A stretch of DNA of 64,000 nt, from NCBI GenBank assembly GCA_965225625.1, contig CBDDBH010000030.1, forward strand, positions 263,425 to 327,424, given 5' to 3'. Position numbers and translations under genes: made by a program. Positions within the stretch are counted from its first letter, which is position 1. Each line of letters opens with the position of its first letter. Below are positions 17,513-26,124 of the stretch, in pieces. The notes under the pieces are model-generated. The model was not told where the DNA came from, ran no database searches, and worked only from the letters and a program-made list of their open reading frames with translations. Origin of the DNA: CBDDBH01 sp965225625. Its GTDB lineage: Bacteria > Pseudomonadota > Gammaproteobacteria > JADZEE01.

Positions 17513-20398
17513 ATGACATCAACAGACAATCCCGATCCCGGATCCCGAGCGCCAGGGCAAGAACAACGCCGCCATGAACGGCACGTAATCGATCTAAAAG
17601 CCTCGCTGAGTAGCTCCAGCTTTTCCTCGTTACCGTGCACGATAACGGACTTTTGCCGCGGAGGTATGTTCCTGGCTTGGGCCGCGGGCCCGGGTGCGGG
17701 TTTAGCGCAAGGCGATACGTTGTCCATTTCGTTTACCCTGGCTGCGTCTGAACACGTTTTGCAGGCAAATGTCGCGCGGGTTCTTGTTGCAGGCGTCGGT
17801 GTCGCGTTCAGCGAGGTTGATCCAGCCGTTTTAGCGGCTATCGAAGCGCATGCGCTGGCGCATAAACAAGCGCAGTTAGCCGCTGACCAAGGCGCGCCGC
17901 GTGATTTCGATAGTGATGATGTAATCGCTGGCATCAAGGCAATCACCAAGAAACATATCGGCGCGCAGCTCAAGAGCTACTTTTCACGCCTGGACGAATT
18001 CCTTTTTTTATGTGCGCGGGATGCGCCGAATAACATCGAACAGCGTGGGTTTTTCGATTTTCAATTGATAATTAAAAAGAATGCGGAATCCCTGCAAACG
18101 GAGATTCAACATGGCGTCATCGAAGCTTTCGATCGAATTGGTGAGCCGCTAAACACTGAAACGCAAACCGACGATAGCGCAAAAAGCAGTTTGTCACTGG
18201 TTGACGAGCACGAATTCGAGGATTTTTTGACAGTTGCGGACATCGTCTCCCGAGCAGAGCCCCGATATAAAGAGCAACTCTACGCGCTGGAACGCCGTCT
18301 TTCATTTCTAATCAGCCGCGTGGTTGACCGAAGTGGGAATCCAGTGGGACCTTCGTCGGTTTGTCAGGCTTTCTCTGACGGCTTGCATCGGCTAGAGCTT
18401 GCGCCCGGACAGTCCAAAGTTACTTATGAAGTATTGGAAGACATCGTGATACCGGCGCTCGGAACGTTATACGACGAATTGAACGACCAGTTGATAAAAT
18501 CGGGTGTCCTGCCCACGGTCGAGAGCGTGACAGAGGTGCAAGCGCCACGGCGTGCGAGACGCCCAGGCCAAGTCGATCGCACAGATACAGCAAGCAGCGA
18601 GGCCGCGGACAACGCGAAAGAGCAGAATTTCGACAATCAGCCGGACGCTGATTCTGGTGGAAATCCCTATCCACAGGGAATGCCGCCTGCTGCTGGGCAA
18701 AACGCTGGTTTCGCTGGTAACTATCCACAGGGAATGCCGCCTGCTGCTGGGCAAAACGCCCGTTTCGCTGGTAACTATCCACAGATGCCGCCTGCCGCGG
18801 GCGTTCAGCAATACGCAGGCTCACCGGCTGATGGGCAGCACCCAGGGGCAGCGGCAATGCCCCCACAGCCCGGCTACCCTCCCGCGGGAGTGGCCATGGC
18901 GCCCGCCGCGCCGCCAGCGATGCCGCAGACGCCAGCGATGGCTGATGCGGTGGCGCCGACGCCCGTTGCGGGTGGCGGTCATGGCGCTTTCGGCATAGCG
19001 CAAACCTTACTGGGACTGCAGCGCCAAATGGGTGTCGCCGGGTCCGGCCAGTCGGCGGCATTAGCGGCAACAGGAGCGCCGGCCTTTTCACAGCAGGACG
19101 TCGTCAATGCCATGTCCATGCTGGACCGGGAAGACGCAGGTCCGTGGGGAGCGGAGAGTCAAGGCGAAGATTTTCGGCACCGCCTGCAGGCGGTGCTCGG
19201 ATCGCAGGGCGGGGAGGCAGGCAAGAAACTCGGCGCGCGCGAGAGCGATGCCATCGATATGGTCGCCGGAGTCCTGGATTCGCTCAATGCCGACGAGGAG
19301 TTTCCTGAACAAGCAAAGCCTCTGATAAATAAGCTCCGCACGACGCTTTATAAACTTGCGGTAGTAGACGACGAATTTCTCGGTGATAGTGCCCATCCGG
19401 CTCGGCAGGTTGTGAACGAGATGGCTCAACACCAGGCTAAAGCGCAGGGCTCCCCCCGCCAGGTCGAAGTGGAACGTGCGTTGGATCAGGTGGCCGAACG
19501 TATTAGTCAGCAATTTGATGCGAAACCCCAGGTGTTCAGCGATGCCCTGAGCGAAATGCAAGTATTGGCAAGCGAACACGCGGCGGAATATGAGAAAAAC
19601 CTGACTGACTTTGTTGCGGAATGTGAGGCGCAGCAGGCATTAATCAAATCCAGACACAAGGACGGTGATCGCCGAAGTCCTGCCAAAGAGGTGGCCACGG
19701 AATGGGCGATCTGGCTGAACCGGGCGAAGCAACTCAAGACCGGTGATGAACTGAGCATCAAGCGTGGCAAGAAGTTTCGGCATTTTACGCTGGGATGGAT
19801 CGGCGAGGATTACAATCCTTTTGTGTTCATCGACCGCAATGCCAAGAAAGCAGCGAGTATGACGCTGCAAGAATTGGCGATGCAGTTGCGCCGGGGTTCG
19901 GCCATACCGTTGGCGAGTGACGGTTTGCCGGCAATGGACAGGGCGCAGAATTCTGCCTTGTTCAAAATGCACGATCAGATCGGCCATCAGGCGTTGCAGG
20001 ATCCGTTGACCGGGCTGTTGAATCGCAAAAAATTCATCACCAAACTGGAGCAGGCGATACTCGACGACGTACACGAGGGTAGCGAGCATGTTTTGGTCTC
20101 GGTCCTGTTCGATGGTATCGGTGAAGTCATTTCCAAGGCCGGAAAATCTGCCTGTGACAGTCTGATCAAGAAGCTTGCAAACTTGATTGCCAAACGCGTG
20201 GAAGGCGAGGCTACCCTCGCGCGGCTCGGAGACGATGAATTTGGGTTGCTGTTTGACGGTGTTGGCGTAGACAAAGCAGAGCAGACCGCACAAGCGCTTG
20301 AGCGCACGACTGGGAAGCTTCGGGTCCGTTGGAAGGATGAACGCTTTTCATTGCCCGCAAGTGTCGGCCTGGTAGCAATCAGTGCAGCCGCTGAAAAT
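17513..20398 (+). pseudogene. PilZ-DUF1631-GGDEF part of a signalling gene, cut by IS21 insertion
   Basis: This is the 5' part (about 962 codons) of a very large gene. An N-terminal PilZ-like domain has RRHER (the RxxxR c-di-GMP motif) and a DFCRGG form of the usual DxSxxG. A long DUF1631-type helical region follows, then a Pro/Gly-rich linker with repeats, a second helical part, and a GGDEF domain starting DPLTGLLNRKKF. Its signature reads GDDEF, so cyclase activity is doubtful. The frame is interrupted after AAAEN, where the IS begins. The actual open frame runs 36 nt into the element and stops at 20437. I chose ATG 17513 rather than the upstream in-frame start at 17447. The 3' part resumes at 22968. 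Confidence 0.85.
18667..18790 (+). repeat. 54-bp in-frame tandem repeat in the linker of the DUF1631 gene
   Basis: Two complete 54-bp units (18667-18720 and 18721-18774) and a partial third encode an 18-residue period of the type YPQGMPPAAGQNA plus FAG. The repeat preserves the frame and lies in a Pro/Ala/Gly/Gln-rich linker between the DUF1631 region and the GGDEF domain. It is likely a flexible spacer whose length can change by slippage. Confidence 0.85.
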
Positions 20399-20601
20399 TG
20401 TCTGGCGTCAACCATTTCTTTCGGTCGCGACAATTAAAATTTTCGATCGCCACCGACGTGCTGCTATTCTGCCCATCGTAAGTCCGTACTCGCGTTTTTG
20501 AGTCTCGCGTTCGGCAATCGACCGCCTCAAAGTCGCTGTGAGCGGCGATCACAACGCTACCCATAGCAGAGGCACCCTCCAAATCGGGCTTGCACACCCA
20601 T

Positions 20602-21375
20602 TCACGCAGTTCCATCGGAGCGCTTCGTGGTGTTACGTGCACGGCGTTTCGCCGCCTGTGCCCGGTAGCTTGGGACATCGAGTTCCAGGATCACCGAGTG
20701 ATGTACAACCCGGTCAATGGCCGCGGCGGTGGTCATCGGATCTTTAAAGATCTGATCCCACTTCGAGAACACCAGGTTGCTGGTGATCATCACGCTCTTG
20801 CGCTCGTAGCGCTCAGCGAACAGTGCGAACAGCACTTCCATCTCGGCACGGTCGTGCTGCACGTAGCCGATGTCGTCCAGCGCCAGGCAGTCGATGTTGT
20901 CCAGACGTTTCAGCTCGCGTGTTAATCGTAAGTCCCGTTTCGCCTCGAGCAACCGCTCAACCAGCGACGACACCGCGGTGAACAACACCGACTGTCCCTG
21001 GCGTACCAGCTCATGGCCCAATGCGGCCATCGTGTGGGTCTTACCCGTACCGGGATTGCCGAAGATGCACACGTTGGTCGCACCTTCGAGGAACTCCCCG
21101 CTCTTTAGCCGATTAAGCTGCGTACGCACCGTCGCCGGAAACCGCTGCGTGTCCAGTGTGGATAGTGTCTTGTCCCGCGGCAGCTTCGAGGCCCGCAATA
21201 AACGCGCCATACGCCGCTCCTGGCGTTCACTCGCCTCGATCACCGTCAGCTCATCGAGATAGTGCACCGGATCCCAGCCTTCACGCACCGCCCGCTCACC
21301 CAACGTCACGTAATGCGCTACGAACGACGGCAGGCGAAACGCCTTGAGCCGCAGCTCCAACGTCTGCGCGCCCAT
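20602..21375 (-). CDS. istB: IS21 transposition helper ATPase IstB
   Basis: An AAA+ ATPase of 257 residues that acts with the IstA transposase in target selection. The Walker A motif is GNPGTGKTH, Walker B is CLALDDIGY, and a sensor-like VMITSNLVFSKWDQIF follows. I chose the ATG at 21375 (MGAQTLELRLKAF), which overlaps the stop of the last istA segment as TGATG, the usual coupling in IS21 elements. The gene itself looks intact. Confidence 0.95.
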   Translation of the reverse strand: MGAQTLELRLKAFRLPSFVAHYVTLGERAVREGWDPVHYLDELTVIEASERQERRMARLLRASKLPRDKTLSTLDTQRFPATVRTQLNRLKSGEFLEGATNVCIFGNPGTGKTHTMAALGHELVRQGQSVLFTAVSSLVERLLEAKRDLRLTRELKRLDNIDCLALDDIGYVQHDRAEMEVLFALFAERYERKSVMITSNLVFSKWDQIFKDPMTTAAAIDRVVHHSVILELDVPSYRAQAAKRRARNTTKRSDGTA

Positions 21376-22859
21376 CACACTGTGCGCCCAGCGCCAATCA
21401 ACGCATCGTACGTCGTCAGATCTGGCATCGCGATCGTGAGCGCCGGGCAATGAGGTAATTGCTCCGGTGTCACCACCGCTCTTACGCGTTCGTAACTGGG
21501 CAACTCCCCGGCAGACAGCAACTGCGTCAATGCGCTCGCCACCACCGATTCCATCGTCGTCGCCGCCAACTGCAAAATCCGCAGATACTCTAAATCCGCC
21601 CCGCTCGGTGCCCGCTCACACAACGTGTCGTAACAGCGCCGGAAGACTAACGCGGGAAACAGCGCCTCCCGGTATACATAGCGTTGAAACGCACCAGGCT
21701 TGCGCACCAGCGAGTGGATCACATGCCGGTAATCAACATGGAACCGCACCGCGACCATGCCACCCGCTCAATACGCGCCACGCGCTCACCGTTGTAATCC
21801 ACTTCCACGTACGCCGAATACAGCCGCACCTGGACCCGGTGGACCGATGAGCCGCGAGGGTACCGAGTAGCTCTTGCTCACCACCCGGATCGTGCTCCAT
21901 CGACTCACCCGTACCACCAGCTCCCGACAGCTCGGCAGCGCGCGTACCGGTAACGCCTTGAGCTTCGTTCGCTCGTCCGTCAACCGGTCCCCCCGGCCAC
22001 CGTTACGCTCGGCAACCACCGCCTCGAGGAATGCTTCATACGCGGTGAGTGACTCAAAATCACGACTGCCCCGCAGGCGCAGCCGCTGATCAACCGCGCG
22101 CTTGAAATGACCGTGCGCCGATTCCACATCACCGTTCTCATGCGCATTGCCGGGGTAGTTCTTCGACCCAACCAACCCATAATGCTCAAGCAACTCCCGG
22201 TAGCGTGCCGTGAAACCCCGTCCACGGCTATTGCGTAACTCGTGCGTCGCCGCTGAGAGATTGTCCGTGCGATGCTCGCGCGGCACCCCGCCAAGTTGCC
22301 ACAATGCCCCTTGCAGTCCTTCCGAGAGTGCCTCGAAGGTCTCCGAATAACACACCGCCACCCACTCCCAGTTGCAATACGTCAGCACAAAGTGGTAACA
22401 CAGGTGCACTAAACGCGCCCCCGCGATCGTCACACACACGCTGCGCATATCGGTGAAATCCGATTGCGATTGCTCCCCGGGCCGGTGCACCTGGGCAAAG
22501 TACACCTCACGCGCCGGACCCCGGCGGGCTCGCCAATCTCGAAAACGCCGCTGCAGGGTTCGCAATTGACCGTCCCGAAACCGTCCCGGGTAGCGGCGCT
22601 TGAGCTCCTCAAACACCGTCTTCGCGTGCAGACCGCTGTCCTGCTCCAGCAGCCCTTCCACCTCAGACCACACCTCCACGAACGGATCGGAGCGGGTACG
22701 CCAGTGATGCGCTTGGCGCACCTGACTTGGCCGCTTCCCTAGCGTGCGATATTTGCGTGCCGTCGGCTCGCTCATTCCCGCTTTCAACGCTGCCGTCGAC
22801 AGCGCCATCCCCTTGCCTATCAACGACATCAGTCGCCTCACCTGTTGCTCTGTAACCAT
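21375..22859 (-). pseudogene. istA: IS21 transposase IstA with two compensating frameshifts
   Basis: This is the DDE transposase of the element. The first part runs 22859-21786, with an N-terminal helix-turn-helix (MSEPTARKYRTLG) and an rve-type core (SQSDFTDMR, EHRTDNLSAA, GNAHENGDVESAHGHFKRAV). It leaves frame after SRLIG near 21846. The next 30 or so residues (HRVQVRLYSAYVEVDYNGER) are found in another frame, and the original frame resumes with VAVRFHVDYRHVIHSLVRKPG near 21758. An apparent +1 at about 21846 and -1 at about 21760 therefore cancel, but the stop at 21786 ends translation. The element is probably not autonomous, unless the two indels are sequence errors. Confidence 0.85.
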
Positions 22860-22967
22860 CTGCTCCCCTCCTTTGGAGGAGAGCCTATCTGACCCGAAAC
22901 GAGGCTCAGAAACCGAAACTTTTAATTGTCGCTACCCGAAAGTTTTAATTGTCGTTGAACAGAAAAT

Positions 22968-23826
22968 GTCGAGATGCTCCTCGAGCAGGCAAAAACCACC
23001 GCCGAGGCGGCGAAAAAAGCGGATGATCATCAAGTCAAGATCTATCAATCCAATGAGTCTACGCCGGAGCCGAAATTCGATTGGCGAGGATGGATTTCAG
23101 ACCTGCTGAGCAGCCAGAAGGTGGATATGCGTAGCCAACGGGTGATTGCCCTAGGCGATGATGTGCATGCGGAGCCGTTTTGTGAACTGCTGCTTGGCCG
23201 TGAATCGGAAGGTATTGTTTATTTGTTGCCGGAAGACCTGGGCCAGGTTGGCGATCTAAAGGAGCAGTTTTGCGCCTTGGACCGGCTGGTCATTCGTGAA
23301 GCGCTGTTGTGGATGTCGGCCAACCGTGCCGCGCTGGATTCCCTCGGAGGCTGTTCCATTAATTTGTCCGGACATTCTCTGGCTCAAGATGGACTAATGG
23401 AATTCGTTTTGGAGCAAGCTGACCGAGACCATGGTACCGCCGGGAAAACTTTGTTTCGAGATTGCCGAGAGTGCCGCCGTTGAACACATGGAACAAGCTG
23501 AACGTTTTATTCGCACGCTGAAGGAGTTCGGTTGCAGGTTCTCGCTCGATCAGTTTGGGAGCGAAGACGCTGCAAAAGGGCACCTGAACCAACTGGCCGT
23601 GGATTATTTGAAAATCGATGGTATCTTCGTACAAGATATCGATAAAAACCAGAATGATTACGCCGTGGTAAAGTCGATCAACGAGATCGGCCACCTGACC
23701 GGCAAGAAGACGATTGCGAAACAGGTCGATTCACCCGAAGTCTTGGCGAAATTGAAAGAGATTGGAGTGGACTATGCGCAGGGATCCGCAGTATTTGAAC
23801 ATACGGATCTCAGCGAGGTTGCGTGA
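22968..23826 (+). pseudogene. 3' part of the interrupted PilZ-DUF1631 gene: GGDEF end and EAL domain, frameshifted
   Basis: The frame resumes directly after the IS target duplication with VEMLLEQAK, completing the GGDEF domain. An EAL-like domain follows after about 40 residues. A single extra G near 23419 breaks the frame: the first part ends at 23483, and the rest (MVPPGKLCFEIAESAAVEH to the stop at 23826) is one frame over. Removing that G restores EQLTETMVPPGK. The domain itself is degenerate. The EAL signature reads ELL and the DDFGTG position reads DQFGSE, while DYLKIDG is kept, so it is more likely a binding or structural module than an active phosphodiesterase. Kinase 3 starts 2 nt after its stop. 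Confidence 0.85.
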
Positions 23827-23828
23827 CC

Positions 23829-25118
23829 ATGGCTGATGAACTGCCCGAGAAAATCGGCAAGTACTCGGTCACCGGTATCGCCGGTAAAGGCGCCATGGGC
23901 ATCGTTTACGTCGGTCACGATCCTTTTGTTGATCGAAAAGTCGCCATCAAAATAAGCACGCAGGACACCGGCGACGACGACGACCAGGCAACCCTCCAAG
24001 CGCGCAAGATGTTCTTTAACGAGGCGCGGGCTGCGGGCGCCTTGGATCATCCGAATATCCTCCGAGTTTATGACGCTGGTGACGCAGACGGCGAGCCCTA
24101 CATCGTCATGGAATTCATCGAGAATGCCGATGATTTGAAATCGTTTTGCACCCAGGAAACACTGTTACCCATCAGCACCGTCGCTGAGCACGTCAAGAAA
24201 TGTGCGCTGGCGCTGAACTATGCGCATGAGCACGGGATCACTCACCGCGACATCAAACCTGCCAATATCATGTTGAATGACCAGGGCGAGGTTAAAATCG
24301 TGGACTTCGGAATCGCACAGCGCACCAAGGCGGATCAGACACAGGTTCTGGGTTGGTTCGGATCTCCACTTTATATGTCGCCTGAGCAAGCCAAAGACGA
24401 AAACATCACTTCGCAATCGGATCTGTTTTCCCTAGGCGTGGTGACCTACGAAATGTTGACGGGTGTACAGCCGTTCGTCGCGAAAGGGATTTCCGGTTTA
24501 CTCAATAATGTATTGAATAAAAATCCCGATGCGGTAAGTGTAATTCGTCCCGAGATCCCGGAGTCCTTCGCAGACCTGGTCAGGCGGGCTATGGAGAAAT
24601 CCATTGAGGACCGCTATAAGACCGGCGCCGATATGGCAGCGGATCTGGACAACGTATTGTCGGATCTCGACAACCCACTGTTCGGCCTTTCTGACGATGA
24701 GAAGCTCGCACGCGCCAAGGCGCTTGATTTTATGGAGGGATTCTCGGATGCGGAGATCAAAGAGTTCATTAACGCAAGCGAGTGGGAGAGCTATAAGGCT
24801 GGAACTACGATCATAGAGGAGGGCCAGCAGACCTCTTCTTTTTACCTGATTCTGGCGGGGGAGGTCACCGTTATGCGGGCAGGCAAGGAAATAGCGGCCC
24901 TCAACGAAGGAGAGTGCTTCGGCGAAATGGCATACCTGTCGGGCGATAAACGCTCTGCGAGGGTTAACGCGGCCAACAACGTTGCATTGATGCGCGTGGA
25001 TGCGCCGATCAAGGAGTGGGCCTCGCTACCGGTACAAATGCGCCTCAACAGGCGATTCCAACAGATTCTGATCGAACGTTTGGCGACGACCAGCCGCAAG
25101 CTGTCGCGCCAGAACTAG
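23829..25118 (+). CDS. Ser/Thr protein kinase fused to a cyclic-nucleotide-binding-like domain (kinase 3)
   Basis: This third member of the kinase-CAP_ED family has about 429 residues. The kinase domain has GKGAMGIVY, the ATP lysine in VAIKIS, HRDIKPAN and a normal DFG (DFGIAQ, about residue 159), unlike kinases 1 and 2. GSPLYMSPEQA and the C-terminal cNMP-like domain with GECFGEMAYL then KRSARV follow. ATG 23829 was chosen; an overlapping GTG at 23823 is also open. It begins 2 nt after the stop of the PilZ-DUF1631-EAL gene, so it was probably in that operon. Its expression may now depend on promoters inside the IS or the EAL fragment. Confidence 0.9.
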   Translation: MADELPEKIGKYSVTGIAGKGAMGIVYVGHDPFVDRKVAIKISTQDTGDDDDQATLQARKMFFNEARAAGALDHPNILRVYDAGDADGEPYIVMEFIENADDLKSFCTQETLLPISTVAEHVKKCALALNYAHEHGITHRDIKPANIMLNDQGEVKIVDFGIAQRTKADQTQVLGWFGSPLYMSPEQAKDENITSQSDLFSLGVVTYEMLTGVQPFVAKGISGLLNNVLNKNPDAVSVIRPEIPESFADLVRRAMEKSIEDRYKTGADMAADLDNVLSDLDNPLFGLSDDEKLARAKALDFMEGFSDAEIKEFINASEWESYKAGTTIIEEGQQTSSFYLILAGEVTVMRAGKEIAALNEGECFGEMAYLSGDKRSARVNAANNVALMRVDAPIKEWASLPVQMRLNRRFQQILIERLATTSRKLSRQN

Positions 25119-25147
25119 CCCGTAGAACACAAACGACGTCCTCCGCG

Positions 25148-25993
25148 CTAAGCGGCCACCTTGCGGTCGCTGATATCGACCCAGGCACCAACGATCTCTA
25201 GTGGCTCTCCGCCGGGGTCTCGAATGATTCGAAACGAGTCGTATATCCAGCGGTATTCTCCGTCGCGGTGCCTGAACCGATATTCTCGTACCACTTCTTC
25301 GGAACCATCGGCTATGCCTTGGCTTAGGGCGTCTTGGGAGGCCGCAGCGTCCTCAGGGTGGACATTTTGCAGCCAGAAACCCGGATCGACGACCATCTCA
25401 GTACGCTCATAGCCCGAGAGCCGCGAAAAGTTTTTACTGACATAAGTCGGCCGCAAACCGTCTTTCTCTACCGCGGCGCTGTAGATGACGGCAGGGCTGA
25501 ATTCAACCCAATACTCAAGCAAGTGGTTGAGTTCGTTCAGTTGTGCCACTTTCTTGGCCAGGTTGGCATTTGAGCTTGCCAACTCCACCGCGAGCTGACG
25601 TTCCGTCACGACCAGCCGGTACTGTTCCAGAGCGTCTTCGATGTATGACCTCAGGTGTTTTACATCCCAGGGTTTGCGCATGAACCGAAATATATTGCCT
25701 TCATGCAGGGCCGCGATGGCAACATCAAGTTCATTGTGCGACGTTAGCATCATCGGAACCGTGTCGGGCGAACGCAGATTTATTTCACGCAAGAACTCGA
25801 CACCATCAATTTCCGGCATTTCATAATCGGCGACGACCACCGCAAACGGGCCTTCGTCATCGAAAACCGCAAGTGCTTCTCCGGCGTGGCTAACGAACAC
25901 GCAGTCAAAGTCTGCATCGAGTTGCTTGGTCAAGAGATCGAGAATCTCCTGTTGGTCGTCGACGCATAAGACTTTTTGACTCACGTTCATCAT
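25148..25993 (-). CDS. Response regulator with REC and PAS domains, no output domain
   Basis: A cytoplasmic protein of 281 residues. The receiver domain (residues about 6-125) has VDDQQE, the phospho-acceptor Asp in VADYEMP, a threonine in MMLTSHN and the lysine in MRKPWDV. A short coiled linker leads to a PAS_3 domain (about 165-278) with HPEDAAASQ, YRFRHRDGEYRWI and WVDISDRK. No kinase, GGDEF, HD or DNA-binding domain follows. It may act as a phosphorylation-dependent sensor or adaptor for partners such as the neighbouring kinases (an inference). A GGAG ribosome site precedes the ATG. Confidence 0.85.
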   Translation of the reverse strand: MMNVSQKVLCVDDQQEILDLLTKQLDADFDCVFVSHAGEALAVFDDEGPFAVVVADYEMPEIDGVEFLREINLRSPDTVPMMLTSHNELDVAIAALHEGNIFRFMRKPWDVKHLRSYIEDALEQYRLVVTERQLAVELASSNANLAKKVAQLNELNHLLEYWVEFSPAVIYSAAVEKDGLRPTYVSKNFSRLSGYERTEMVVDPGFWLQNVHPEDAAASQDALSQGIADGSEEVVREYRFRHRDGEYRWIYDSFRIIRDPGGEPLEIVGAWVDISDRKVAA

Positions 25994-26124
25994 TGCCCTG
26001 TCTCCTTTGTCACATGGTGCAGACTACTATCGGATTAAAGTACCGATAACACACATTGTAGCTTGTTGTTGGCGTCCCTAAACCACGACTTCGCGATCGA
26101 GTTCGCAAATTGCGAAAAATTGCA

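Larger units (their letters stand above)
20399..22961 (-). mobile_element. IS21-family insertion sequence (2563 bp)
   Basis: The element starts with TGT and ends with ACA. It is flanked by the direct repeat GAAAAT at 20393-20398 and 22962-22967, a 6-bp target duplication within the 4-8 bp usual for IS21. Subterminal inverted sequences are visible: GCGACAATTAAAATTTTCG near the left end and, reversed, ACGACAATTAAAACTTTCG near the right end, with an additional copy just inside the right end. It encodes istA and istB on the minus strand, opposite to the host gene. Joining the flanks restores the host reading frame exactly. Confidence 0.93.
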
